Shown here in pieces: positions 43,916 through 52,609 of a stretch of DNA of 64,000 nt. The DNA is from Salipiger pallidus (GTDB lineage: Bacteria > Pseudomonadota > Alphaproteobacteria > Rhodobacterales > Rhodobacteraceae): NCBI RefSeq assembly GCF_014643635.1, contig NZ_BMJV01000002.1:310001-374000 (forward strand), written 5' to 3'. The notes beneath the pieces are model-generated. The model was not told where the DNA came from, made no database searches, and worked only from the letters and a program-made list of their open reading frames with translations. Positions within the stretch are counted from its first letter, which is position 1. Every line of letters begins with the position of its first letter. A program made the position numbers and the translations under genes.

Positions 43916-44278
43916 CGCTGATCCTCGCTGCCTGCAAGCCGGTAGTTTCGCTTTTGGTAGTTTGCGTTAAGTCGAACGTCGAGCCAATTGCACAGGTGCG
44001 CCTACACCAATGCGACGCTAGTCAATCTTCACCGTCGGCTGCACGACTCCATTCTAGTCCTGTTCAGGCTGAAGGGGCAACGACAGCTCTGTCCGCACCG
44101 CGGACCTTGGGGCCTTGGACTATGCTGCGCGGTGTCACTGATGGCCGGTTTGGGGAAGTCGCGCCGCGGCGTTGGTGGCCCAGGCGAACGGCAGGTTTGG
44201 GCCGTGAGTGTCAGGCAGCGGGAGGCGGGAGGGACCATGCGGTTTGTCCGGTTCAGCAGTTTTGCCAGGGCATCTCGC
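43916..44278. other. Non-coding junction right of the defence locus
   Basis: About 360 bp. The left part has a GGTAGTTT direct repeat 15 bp apart (about 43941 and 43956), upstream of the HEPN/Toprim gene and possibly in its promoter. The right part has a copy of the short GGCCGGTTTGGGGAAG repeat (44143-44171) before the 708-bp repeat begins. Confidence 0.4.
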
Positions 44279-44286
44279 GATTACGG

Positions 44287-44826
44287 TCAGTTGACCCGCT
44301 GCGCACAAACAAAGTCGGCGCGTGTTACGATGTCGGTGCGCGGCAGCTCCGTGATCTCGTAACCGAGCGCGGTGTAGGTCTCGCGCATGACGGCGCAGGT
44401 CGCTTCGGCCTCGGTGCGGGTCTGCGTGCGTTCGGTGTCCTGCGCAAAGATCTCGTCCCAGTAGGGTGTCAGGAAGACGCGGGCGTTGTAACGGGCTGCC
44501 TTGGCCGTAGCGGCGACGTGGGGCGGCACGGGGAGGCCGCAGAGGGTCAGGTAGCCCAGAATGTCGGGAATGCCTCGGTCGAAGATCACGGGGCCTGAGA
44601 GGGCCTGAGCGTCCTCGTAGGCGCGGAGGTCGCGTTCAAGCATCCGTTCGGCATAGGCCATGCGGTCCGCCCAGGGGAGGGCGTCTCCGCCGCTCTGCAT
44701 CTCCTCGCGAATGATCGCGCGGCCGGATTCGGGGATCGTATGATAGCCGCGGCGGGCGAGCTCGGTGATCAGGCTGGTCTTGCCCGCACCGGGGCCGCCC
44801 GTCACGACGAAGAAATGGTCGTTCAT
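44287..44826 (-). CDS. AAA-type ATPase, intact copy
   Basis: 179 residues. P-loop FFVVTGGPGAGKTSLITELA, then ESGRAIIREEM, a FDRGIPDILGYLTL segment with a probable catalytic Asp, and a C-terminal R-rich helix (TERTQTRTEAEATCAVMRE). Resembles AAA_28 proteins, small kinase-like ATPases of unknown role. The ATG and first seven residues are present here and lost in the left copy. Upstream 44827-44990 contains the dispersed palindrome, perhaps in its promoter region. Confidence 0.8.
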   Translation of the reverse strand: MNDHFFVVTGGPGAGKTSLITELARRGYHTIPESGRAIIREEMQSGGDALPWADRMAYAERMLERDLRAYEDAQALSGPVIFDRGIPDILGYLTLCGLPVPPHVAATAKAARYNARVFLTPYWDEIFAQDTERTQTRTEAEATCAVMRETYTALGYEITELPRTDIVTRADFVCAQRVN

Positions 44827-44936
44827 GGGCCATCCTCGGTTTTGACAGAGGGGAGGGCTGAGCAGCGATCGACACGCCGAAATGCGCGGATCAAGGCAGC
44901 ATGGATTTTCGCAGGGAAAACAGCACCCGTCTGCGC

Positions 44937-44971
44937 GGCAGAGGCAAATCCTCTGACGAAAAAGGCAGAAC
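44937..44971 (-). repeat. Dispersed palindromic repeat, copy D
   Basis: CAGAGG-CAAAT-CCTCTG then GACGAAAAAGGCAGAAC, identical in structure to copy A. Lies between the ATPase gene and tRNA-Ala. Confidence 0.65.
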
Positions 44972-44995
44972 TATCTGGTGCTTTTCAGGAAAGTT

Positions 44996-45071
<76 letters not shown>

Positions 45072-45170
45072 AAACCGTTGCCGTTTCCGGCGTCGTGCGG
45101 CGGATTTACGGAAAGCCGCGGGCGGGTTCAAGGGGAAAATCACCGCCCGCGGAAAAAATTCGAAACGACC

Positions 45171-45494
45171 TCAGTTGTCGTCGTCTTCGCTGGCGACGTC
45201 GGTGATCTCGTCCAGCGAAACGTTGTCGTCGTCCTCGTCTTCGAGGACGTCGTCGTCATCGAGATCCACATCGACATCATCGTCATCGAGCAGATCGACT
45301 TCTTCGGAATCTTCCTCGGTGGCTTTGCGCTTGGCGCCGTCGGCCGCGTCGGCGACGAGCATGGTGCGCTTGCCGGTGTCGAGTTGCAGAACCTCACCCG
45401 TGTACGGGCTGACGATTGGGTCCTTGTTCAGGTCGTAGAAGCGTTTGCCCGTGGTCGGGCAGACGCGCTTCGTACCCCATTCTTCTTTGGGCAT
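45171..45494 (-). CDS. FYDLN-acid protein (TIGR02300 family)
   Basis: 107 residues. N-terminal half WGTKRVCPTTGKRFYDLNKD with DPIVSPYTGE is the conserved alphaproteobacterial FYDLN motif; the C-terminal half is an extreme Asp/Glu stretch (DDDDVDVDLDDDDVLEDED). Function is not established. Its presence supports an alphaproteobacterial origin. Separated from tRNA-Ala by 99 bp. Confidence 0.9.
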   Translation of the reverse strand: MPKEEWGTKRVCPTTGKRFYDLNKDPIVSPYTGEVLQLDTGKRTMLVADAADGAKRKATEEDSEEVDLLDDDDVDVDLDDDDVLEDEDDDNVSLDEITDVASEDDDN

Positions 45495-45609
45495 GGGTTT
45501 TCCCCTTCAGCTTGGCCCTTTCGGGCGTGTCCGGTCATGTCGACAATCCGGCTCCCCTGCCATAAAGGGGGAGCGGTGTCAAAGGCTTTGCCCGCTTGGG
45601 CTGTGAGGC

Positions 45610-46308
45610 ATGGATATGAGCGACATAACGCTTCCGGGCAACCCTCCTATCGCGGTGAAGCTGCGGCGCTCGGCGCAGGCGCGGCGGCTGTCCTTGCGTC
45701 TGAGCCAGATCGACGGGCGGGTGACCCTTACCGTGCCGCGCCGGCTGCCGGAACGCGAGGCCATCGGCTTTCTGCGCGACAAGGAGGCTTGGCTGCGCGG
45801 CCATCTCGAGGCGCGGGGCGATGACGAGCATATTGCCATTGGCGCAACGCTCCCCGTGGAGGGCATCTTGCGGCAGGTGGTGCCGGGGCAGGGCAGGGCG
45901 GTCACGCTTGGGAACGGCACCATCGCGGTGCCCGGCCCTGAGGATCGCATTGCGGCAAGGCTGCAGGGCTGGTTGCGCACCCTCGCACGGGACCGGCTGG
46001 CCGAGGCGTCGGATCGGCACTCGGCAGCACTGGGGCTGCCCTACACGCGGCTCACGCTGCGCGATGCGCGTTCTCGCTGGGGGTCGTGTACGGCGGACGG
46101 GGCACTGATGTACTCGTGGAGGCTGGTGCTCGCCCCGCCGCAGATCCTTGACTACGTGGCCGCCCACGAGGTGGCGCATCTCGCGGAGATGAACCATTCG
46201 AGCGCCTTCTGGGCGGTGGTTGAGCGGCTCTACGGAGACTGGCGACCGGCGCGGGCCTGGCTGCGCGACGAGGGGGGAAGCCTGCACCGCTATCGATTCG
46301 GAGATTGA
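45610..46308 (+). CDS. YgjP-like M48-type metallopeptidase
   Basis: 232 residues. Zinc motif HEVAHLAEMNH preceded by YVAAHEVAHL, and the conserved RSRWGSCTADGALMYSWRLV region of the YgjP/DUF45 family. N-terminal RRLSLRLSQIDGRVTLTVPR is the usual beta-rich start. No signal peptide, so cytosolic. ATG 45616 is an alternative start. Substrate unknown. Confidence 0.85.
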   Translation: MDMSDITLPGNPPIAVKLRRSAQARRLSLRLSQIDGRVTLTVPRRLPEREAIGFLRDKEAWLRGHLEARGDDEHIAIGATLPVEGILRQVVPGQGRAVTLGNGTIAVPGPEDRIAARLQGWLRTLARDRLAEASDRHSAALGLPYTRLTLRDARSRWGSCTADGALMYSWRLVLAPPQILDYVAAHEVAHLAEMNHSSAFWAVVERLYGDWRPARAWLRDEGGSLHRYRFGD

Positions 46309-46342
46309 CGGCAGGGCTTTTGTGATCACTTATGGCGGCACC

Positions 46343-46993
46343 ATGAACCTTGCTCCGAAACCGTCCGACATTTCCTCCTCCGCGCATGACCGCGTCTATC
46401 GCGGCTTGCGCAGCCGCATCATGCTGGGCCAGATCCCGCCCGGAGAGGCGCTGACCCTGCGCGGCATCGGCAGGCAATTCGAGGTCTCGATGACCCCCGC
46501 CCGCGAAGCGGTGCGGCGGCTGGTGGCCGAGGGAGCGCTGTCCATGTCCACCTCGGGTCGGGTCGCCACGCCCGAACTGTCAAATGAGCGGATCGAGGAG
46601 CTGGCCGCCCTGCGCGCCCTCATCGAGGTAGAGCTGGCCTCACGCGCGCTGCCCCGTGCCCACATGGCGCTGATCGACCGGCTTCAGGCCATCGACGCCA
46701 ATATCTCGGCGGTCATCAGCAACCGCGACTCGGTGGGCTACATCCGCTCGAACCTCGAGTTCCACCGCACACTCTACCTGAGGGCGCAGGCGCCCGCGAT
46801 GCTGGCCATGTGCGAAACCGTCTGGCTGCAGCTGGGGCCCACCATGCGGGCGCTTTACGGGAGGCTGAAGCGCACGGAGGCGCCGCAGTATCACCGGCTT
46901 ATCATTGCCGCGCTCAAGGCGGGGGACGAGCCGGGCTTGCGGCTTGCGGTACGGTCCGACGTGACACAGGGCCTGCGGATGCTGGCAAGCTGA
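46343..46993 (+). CDS. GntR/FadR-family transcriptional regulator
   Basis: 216 residues: GntR winged helix (VYRGLRSRIMLGQIPPGEAL, IGRQFEVSMTPAREAVRRL) and an FCD ligand-binding domain (ELAALRALIEVELASRALPR, EFHRTLYLRAQAPAM). Starts 35 bp after the peptidase gene. An in-frame GTG at 46322 would add seven residues. Effector and targets unknown; it converges on the formate dehydrogenase operon. Confidence 0.87.
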   Translation: MNLAPKPSDISSSAHDRVYRGLRSRIMLGQIPPGEALTLRGIGRQFEVSMTPAREAVRRLVAEGALSMSTSGRVATPELSNERIEELAALRALIEVELASRALPRAHMALIDRLQAIDANISAVISNRDSVGYIRSNLEFHRTLYLRAQAPAMLAMCETVWLQLGPTMRALYGRLKRTEAPQYHRLIIAALKAGDEPGLRLAVRSDVTQGLRMLAS

Positions 46994-47022
46994 GAGCTGC
47001 TCGCCGGACGGCAGTCCCCCGG

Positions 47023-47244
47023 TCAGGCGTCTTCGGAAGGCGCGTTCACCAGTGCGGCCGCCTCGATGGCCAGTGGTTTCAGGCCCGCACCGCCAGCCTC
47101 CACATGGGCAAGGTACTGCGCGCGCATCCGGGGTTCCCAGAAGTCGTTAATATGGCCTGCCACGCCCTCGGCCTGCCCGGAGGGCTGCGAGTCGAAGAAG
47201 GTGGCGATCTGGTTGGCCATCATGACCATCTTATCAGGCGACAT
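47023..47244 (-). CDS. fdsD: Formate dehydrogenase delta subunit
   Basis: 73 residues: SPDKMVMMANQIATFFDSQP, then the HINDFWEPRMRAQYLAHV signature of FdsD. This small protein accompanies NAD-dependent molybdenum formate dehydrogenases and is needed for active enzyme in some species. ATG 47244 overlaps the fdhD stop. Last gene of the fds operon. Confidence 0.9.
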   Translation of the reverse strand: MSPDKMVMMANQIATFFDSQPSGQAEGVAGHINDFWEPRMRAQYLAHVEAGGAGLKPLAIEAAALVNAPSEDA

Positions 47245-48052
47245 CGCTGGCTCCGTCGGTGATGCGCTCGGGCGCGGAATAAAGATCGAACCCGCCGGCG
47301 CGGGCAAATGCGGCCACGGTCAGCCGTGCCTCATCGGCGGTGCGCATGGCAAGCTCGGTGGGCGCCGACACGGCGATGAGAATCGGGCACTTCGCCAGCA
47401 CCGCCTTCTGCACCATGTCCACCGACACGCGGCTGGTGAGCACGATGGCCCCTTTCGAAGCGTCGACCCCCCCTCGGGCCATGGCACCGATGAGCTTGTC
47501 GAGCGCGTTGTGTCGCCCCACGTCCTCGCGGGCGAGCACGATGCCATTTCCGGGGAGCAGGAAGCCCGCGGCGTGCACCGCGCGGGTCTGATCGTGCAGC
47601 GGTTGGTGGGCGCGCAGGGCCTCGGTGGCAGAGGCTACCTCGGCCCGGGTCAGGCGCACAGGGCCAAGTGGCAGCCGGGGCAGGGGCCTTAGCGCTGCGT
47701 CAAGGCTGTCGATGCCGCACAGCCCGCAGCCCGTAGGCCCCATGCTACGCCGTTGCCGCTCGAGCAGTTGTGCCGAAGCGCCGCCTCGCAGCCACAGACG
47801 TGCCTCTATGCCGCGGTCGTGTTCGACGGTCTCGAAATCCGCCACCTGCGCAAGGTCGGTGACGATCTCCTCGCTCAGCGCGAAGCCAAGCGCGAAATCC
47901 GCCACGTCCGAAGGCGTGGCCATCATCACCGCTTGCGTCGATCCGTCAAAGACCAGCGCCACCGGAACCTCCTCGGGGAGCGAGCGGGTAATGTCCCGCG
48001 CTCCTTCGGACGTCACGGCGGTGCCGGGCCTGCTGACGGATCGCAGAGTCAT
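47234..48052 (-). CDS. fdhD: Formate dehydrogenase accessory sulfurtransferase
   Basis: 272 residues. FdhD moves sulfur from a cysteine desulfurase to the molybdenum cofactor before insertion into formate dehydrogenase. The CGLCG loop (in GPTGCGLCGIDSLDA) carries the essential cysteines, and DVGRHNALDKLIGA and LTSRVSVDMVQKA are conserved. Overlaps fdsA by four bases and fdsD by 11. Confidence 0.92.
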   Translation of the reverse strand: MTLRSVSRPGTAVTSEGARDITRSLPEEVPVALVFDGSTQAVMMATPSDVADFALGFALSEEIVTDLAQVADFETVEHDRGIEARLWLRGGASAQLLERQRRSMGPTGCGLCGIDSLDAALRPLPRLPLGPVRLTRAEVASATEALRAHQPLHDQTRAVHAAGFLLPGNGIVLAREDVGRHNALDKLIGAMARGGVDASKGAIVLTSRVSVDMVQKAVLAKCPILIAVSAPTELAMRTADEARLTVAAFARAGGFDLYSAPERITDGASDVA

Positions 48053-50970
48053 TCCGCCGCCGAAAGGATGCGCCGGGCCTGCGCGGCCTGGGCGTTGTAA
48101 TCTTCCTGCCAGTCGGTCGGCCCGTTGGAGGGCGTCACCTGCACGGCGGTCACCTTGTACTCGGGGCAGTTGGTCGCCCAGTCCGAGAAATCGGTGGTCA
48201 CCACATTGGCCTGCGTGTCCGGGTGGTGGAAGGTGGTATAGACCACGCCGGGCGACACCCGATCCGTCACCTTGGCGCGCAGCGTCGTCTCGCCGGTGCG
48301 CGAGGCAAGGCGCACCCAGTCACCATCCTTGAGGCCCCGGTTCTCGGCGTCATGGGGGTGCAGCTCCAGCTCGTCCTGATCGTGCCAGACGCTGTTCTCG
48401 GTCCGCCGGGTCTGGGCGCCCACGTTGTACTGCGACAGGATGCGCCCTGTGGTGAGCAGCAGCGGGAAGCGCGGACCGGTCTTCTCGTCGGTCGCGACAT
48501 ATTCGGTCACGATGAACCGCCCCTTGCCGCGCACGAACCCGTCCACGTGCATGAGCGGCGTGCCCTCGGGATGCTCCTCGTTGCAGGGCCACTGGATCGA
48601 GCCAAGCTCGTCGAGCCGGTCGTAGGTGACACCGGCAAAGCTGGGGGTGGTGGCCGCGATCTCGGCCATGATCTGTTCGGGGTGGGTGTAGGCCCAGCCC
48701 GCGCCCATCGCGTTCGCGAGCATTTGCGTCACTTCCCAATCCTCGTAGCCGTTCTTCGGGGCCATGACCTTGCGGACCTTGTTGATCCGACGCTCGGCGT
48801 TGGTGAAGGTTCCGTTCTTCTCGAGGAAGGACGAGCCGGGCAGGAAAACATGCGCGTAATTGGCCGTCTCGTTGAGGAAAAGGTCATGCACGATGACGCA
48901 CTCCATCGCCTTCAGCCCCGCCGCGACGTGGTGTGTGTCAGGGTCGGACTGGAGGATATCCTCGCCCTGGCAGTAAAGCGCCTTGAACGTGCCCTCGACC
49001 GCGGCATCGAGCATGTTGGGGATGCGCAGCCCCGGCTCGGGGTCGATGCTGACACCCCATGCGTCCTCGAAGATCTTGCGGACCTCGGGGCCCTTCACAT
49101 GGCGATATCCCGGCAGCTCGTGGGGGAAGCTGCCCATGTCGCACGAGCCCTGCACGTTGTTCTGGCCGCGCAGCGGGTTCACGCCCACACCGTCACGCCC
49201 GATGTTGCCAGTCATCATCGCAAGGTTCGCCAGAGCCATCACGGTGGTCGAGCCTTGGGAATGCTCGGTCACGCCGAGGCCATAGTAGATCGCTCCGTTG
49301 CCGCCTTTGGCGAACAGGCGCGCCGCCGCCCGCAGTTCCTGCGCGTTGACGCCAGTGAGCAAGGCGGTGGATTCCGGCGCATGGCGCTTGTCCGAGACGA
49401 ACTCGGCAAAGGCCTGGAATTCGTCCCAGTCGCAGCGCTCGCGGATGAAGGCCTCGTCGTAAAGCCCCTCGGTCACGATCACATGCCCGAGCGCCGTGAC
49501 CACGGCAACGTTGGTGCCGGGGGTCAGGGGCAGGTGGTGGGCCGCCTCGATATGGGCCGATTTCACCATGTCGATGCGACGCGGGTCGATAACGATAAGC
49601 TTGGCACCCTGCCGCAGCCGCTTCTTGAGGCGCGAGGCAAAGACCGGGTGGCCGTCGGTGGGGTTGGCGCCGATCACCAGCGCGACGTCGACCTTTTCGA
49701 CGCTGTCGAAATCCTGAGTCCCGGCAGAAGTGCCGAAGGTCTGCCCAAGGCCGTAGCCGGTGGGCGAATGGCACACCCGCGCACAAGTGTCGGTGTTGTT
49801 GTTGAGGAACACCGCGCGCGTCAGCTTCTGCACGAGGTAGGTTTCCTCGTTGGTGCAGCGGCTCGAGGTGATGACCCCCATGCTGCGCCGACCGTATTGC
49901 TCGCGGATGCCCTTGAGCCGGGTGGCGGCAAAGGCCAGCGCCTCGGCCCACTCGACCTGCCTCCACGGCTCGTCGATGCTGTCGCGGATCATCGGCTTCA
50001 TGATGCGGTCCGGGTGGCTGGCATAGCCGTAGGCAAACCGCCCCTTCACGCAGGAGTGGCCGCGGTTCGCCTTGCCATGCTTCCACGGCACCATGCGCAC
50101 CAGCTCGTCGCCGTTGAGCTCGGCCTTGAACGAACAGCCCACGCCGCAATAGGCGCAGGTGGTCACGACGGACCGGTCCGGCGTACCCAGCTCGGCCACG
50201 CTCTTTTCCTGCAGTGTCGCCGTGGGGCAGGCCTGCACGCAGGCGCCGCAGCTGACGCAATCCGAGGTCAGGAAATCATCCTGCGGCCCGCCCGCGGACA
50301 CGCGGCTCTCAAATCCGCGCCCCTCGATGGTCAGCGCAAAGGTGCCCTGAACCTCCTCGCAGGCGCGCACGCAGCGCGAGCAGACGATGCACTTGGCGGG
50401 ATCGTAGGTGAAATAGGGGTTGCTGGTGTCTTTGGCGATGTAGCGCGGGTTCGCTTCCCCCTCGGGCATCCGCAGCCGCGCCTCGGCCTGGGACCGCGCC
50501 CCGGTGCCCGACGGGTCGTAATGGTTTTCGCCAGGCGTGTAGCGCACGTCCCGCAGCCCGACCATCCCGGCCATGTCCTGCAGCTCGCAATCGCCGTTGG
50601 CCGCGCAGGTGAGGCAATCCAGCGGGTGGTCGGACACGTAAAGCTCCATCACCCCCTTGCGGATCTTTTTCACCTTGGACGACTGCGTGTGCACCACCAT
50701 GCCGTCATGCACCGGCGTGGTGCAGGAGGCCGGCGTGCCCCGACGGCCTTCGATCTCGACCACGCACAGCCTGCAGGATCCGAAGGCCTCGACGCTGTCG
50801 GTGGCGCACAGCTTCGGCACGGTGATCCCCGCCTCCGCCGCAGCCCGCATGACTGACGTTCCGGCGGGCACGCTGACCGCGATACCGTCGATGCTCAGCG
50901 ACACCGGCTTACCTGATTTCGCAGGCGTGCCCATGTCCTTCTCATCCCAGGGAATGATGAAATCTTTCAT
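48049..50970 (-). CDS. fdsA: NAD-dependent formate dehydrogenase alpha subunit
   Basis: 973 residues, catalytic Mo-bis-MGD subunit oxidising formate to CO2. N-terminal 2Fe-2S domain (FGSCRLCVVEIEGRRGTPAS), a Cys-rich DCLTCAANGDCELQDM segment, two 4Fe-4S motifs (CIVCSRCVRACE, CVSCGACVQACPT), the CAYCGVGCSF cluster site of the Mo domain, and the active-site Cys in TCARVCHSPTGYGLG near residue 400. A Cys rather than selenocysteine ligand is present. C-terminal MGD-binding domain intact. A 124-bp gap separates it from fdsB. Confidence 0.95.
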   Translation of the reverse strand: MKDFIIPWDEKDMGTPAKSGKPVSLSIDGIAVSVPAGTSVMRAAAEAGITVPKLCATDSVEAFGSCRLCVVEIEGRRGTPASCTTPVHDGMVVHTQSSKVKKIRKGVMELYVSDHPLDCLTCAANGDCELQDMAGMVGLRDVRYTPGENHYDPSGTGARSQAEARLRMPEGEANPRYIAKDTSNPYFTYDPAKCIVCSRCVRACEEVQGTFALTIEGRGFESRVSAGGPQDDFLTSDCVSCGACVQACPTATLQEKSVAELGTPDRSVVTTCAYCGVGCSFKAELNGDELVRMVPWKHGKANRGHSCVKGRFAYGYASHPDRIMKPMIRDSIDEPWRQVEWAEALAFAATRLKGIREQYGRRSMGVITSSRCTNEETYLVQKLTRAVFLNNNTDTCARVCHSPTGYGLGQTFGTSAGTQDFDSVEKVDVALVIGANPTDGHPVFASRLKKRLRQGAKLIVIDPRRIDMVKSAHIEAAHHLPLTPGTNVAVVTALGHVIVTEGLYDEAFIRERCDWDEFQAFAEFVSDKRHAPESTALLTGVNAQELRAAARLFAKGGNGAIYYGLGVTEHSQGSTTVMALANLAMMTGNIGRDGVGVNPLRGQNNVQGSCDMGSFPHELPGYRHVKGPEVRKIFEDAWGVSIDPEPGLRIPNMLDAAVEGTFKALYCQGEDILQSDPDTHHVAAGLKAMECVIVHDLFLNETANYAHVFLPGSSFLEKNGTFTNAERRINKVRKVMAPKNGYEDWEVTQMLANAMGAGWAYTHPEQIMAEIAATTPSFAGVTYDRLDELGSIQWPCNEEHPEGTPLMHVDGFVRGKGRFIVTEYVATDEKTGPRFPLLLTTGRILSQYNVGAQTRRTENSVWHDQDELELHPHDAENRGLKDGDWVRLASRTGETTLRAKVTDRVSPGVVYTTFHHPDTQANVVTTDFSDWATNCPEYKVTAVQVTPSNGPTDWQEDYNAQAAQARRILSAAE

Positions 50971-51025
50971 CGCGCATACTCCCGACTTTGCCGAAGACCC
51001 AGTCTTCCTTTGACCAAAAATATCC

Positions 51026-51051
51026 CGGGGGTCCGGGGGCAGAGCCCCCGG
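51026..51051 (-). terminator. Hairpin between fdsB and fdsA
   Basis: CCGGGGGC-TCT-GCCCCCGG stem, then ACCCCCGGGATATTTTTGG on the transcribed strand. It looks like a terminator but lies inside an operon, 43 bp past fdsB. Similar hairpin sequences are common between genes in Rhodobacterales genomes, as far as I recall. Confidence 0.5.
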
Positions 51052-51094
51052 CGGATCGCCTCGCGCCAGCGAGGCGACACCCCTGCGGGACCAA

Positions 51095-52609
51095 TCACTC
51101 CGCCGCCTCGCGCACGGCTCCGAATTCCTCGGGGAACAGCTTCAGCGCCGACATCACCGGGTAGGGGGTGAAGCCCCCAAGCGCGCAAAGCGAACCGCTC
51201 TCCATCGTGTCGCACAGGTCCGTCAGCAGCTCGACCGCCGCGCCGTCCCCGGCGCGGATCCGGTCCAGCGTCTCGACCCCGCGTACCGCGCCAATGCGAC
51301 AGGGGGTGCATTTGCCGCAGCTTTCCACGGCGCAGAATTCCATGGCGAACCGCGCCATGCCCAGCATGTCCGCGCTGTCGTCGAAGACCACCAGCCCCGC
51401 GTGCCCGATCAGCGCATCCTGCCCGGAAAATTCCTCATAGCCGAACGGCAGGTCGAACTGGGACGTGCCAAGGTAGGCTCCAAGCGGTCCGCCCACCTGC
51501 ACCGCCTTCACCGGCCGCCCGGAGGCCGTTCCGCCGCCCAGATCGTTCACGATCTCGCCCAGTGGCATGCCGAAGGCGGTCTCGAAGAGCCCGCCGCGCG
51601 CGACGTTTCCGGCGATCTGCAAGGGGATCGTGCCCTTGGACCGGCCCAGCCCAAAGTCGGCGTAATGCTCGGCGCCCTTCTCGAAGATCACCGGCACGGT
51701 CGCCAGCGAAATGACGTTGTTCACCACCGTGGGCTTGCCGAAGGCGCCCTCGAGCGCCGGAAGCGGAGGCTTCGCCCGCACCACGCCGCGCTTGCCCTCG
51801 AGCGAGTTCAGCAGCGATGTCTCCTCGCCGCAGACATAGGCCCCGGCGCCCACGCGCACCTCCATGTCGAAGGCATGCCCGGACCCAAGCACATTCTCCC
51901 CGAGAATCCCCGCCTCGCGTGCCAGCTCGATGGCACGGCGCATCACCGCGATGGCATCGGGGTATTCCGAGCGCAGGTAGACATAGCCCTGGACCGCACC
52001 GCAGCCGATTCCAGCGATGGACATGCCCTCGATCAGGCAGAAGGGATCACCCTCCATGATCATCCGGTCGGCAAAGGTGCCGCTGTCGCCCTCGTCAGCG
52101 TTGCACACGATGTACTTGCGGTCCGCATGGGCCAGCCGCACCGTGTCCCACTTGATCCCCGTGGGGAAACCGGCGCCGCCGCGACCGCGCAGGCCCGACA
52201 GCTTCACCTCGTCGATGAGGTCGTCTTGGGACATGTCGATGGCGCGCCGCAGGCCCGCAAGCCCGCCATGGGCCTCGTACTGCACCAGCGACAGCGGGTC
52301 GATCACGCCGCAGCGCTGGAAGGTCAGGCGGGTCTGGCGCATCATCCAGTCCAGCTCCTCGACCAGCCCCAGAGACGAGCCGCCGTCGAAGATCGCCGAA
52401 ACCTCACCGGGCGTCATCGGGCCGTACCCCACGCGGCCTGCGTCGGTCTCGACCTCCACCAGCGGCTCCAGCCAGATCATGCCACGGGTACCATTGCGGG
52501 CGATCTCCACATCGAGGCCGCGGGCCCTTGCCTCGGCATGGATCGCGGCGACCACCTCGTCAGCACCAAGCGCCTTGGCGGCGCTGTCCATGGGAACCCA
52601 GATCTTCAT
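51095..52609 (-). CDS. fdsB: NAD-dependent formate dehydrogenase beta subunit
   Basis: 504 residues, NuoF-like diaphorase subunit that carries FMN and reduces NAD. N-terminal thioredoxin-like part (to about residue 110), then the FMN/NAD segment LRGRGGAGFPTGIKWDTV, the YVCGEETSLLNSLEGKRG motif, and a 4Fe-4S motif ESCGKCTPCRIGAVRG near the C-terminus. Overlaps fdsG by four bases. Confidence 0.95.
   Translation of the reverse strand: MKIWVPMDSAAKALGADEVVAAIHAEARARGLDVEIARNGTRGMIWLEPLVEVETDAGRVGYGPMTPGEVSAIFDGGSSLGLVEELDWMMRQTRLTFQRCGVIDPLSLVQYEAHGGLAGLRRAIDMSQDDLIDEVKLSGLRGRGGAGFPTGIKWDTVRLAHADRKYIVCNADEGDSGTFADRMIMEGDPFCLIEGMSIAGIGCGAVQGYVYLRSEYPDAIAVMRRAIELAREAGILGENVLGSGHAFDMEVRVGAGAYVCGEETSLLNSLEGKRGVVRAKPPLPALEGAFGKPTVVNNVISLATVPVIFEKGAEHYADFGLGRSKGTIPLQIAGNVARGGLFETAFGMPLGEIVNDLGGGTASGRPVKAVQVGGPLGAYLGTSQFDLPFGYEEFSGQDALIGHAGLVVFDDSADMLGMARFAMEFCAVESCGKCTPCRIGAVRGVETLDRIRAGDGAAVELLTDLCDTMESGSLCALGGFTPYPVMSALKLFPEEFGAVREAAE

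Larger units (their letters stand above)
44279..44987. repeat. Direct repeat, right copy (pairs with 21376-22083)
   Basis: Same orientation and full-length match to the left copy. This one carries the intact ATPase gene and ends 8 bp before the 3' end of the tRNA-Ala gene, so it is likely the original chromosomal copy. Confidence 0.85.

Noticed and set aside
21001-44971. CRISPR array
   Set aside because: No regularly spaced direct repeats were found anywhere in the window; the dispersed palindromes are far apart and irregular.
45175-45438. Plus-strand frame rich in Ser (SSSSSRTSSSSRSTS) opposite the FYDLN gene
   Set aside because: It is the antisense reading of the Asp/Glu codon run of the minus-strand gene and has no independent support.
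48223-50856. 877-residue plus-strand frame opposite fdsA
   Set aside because: Antisense shadow of a gene with many conserved cluster motifs; no motif of its own.
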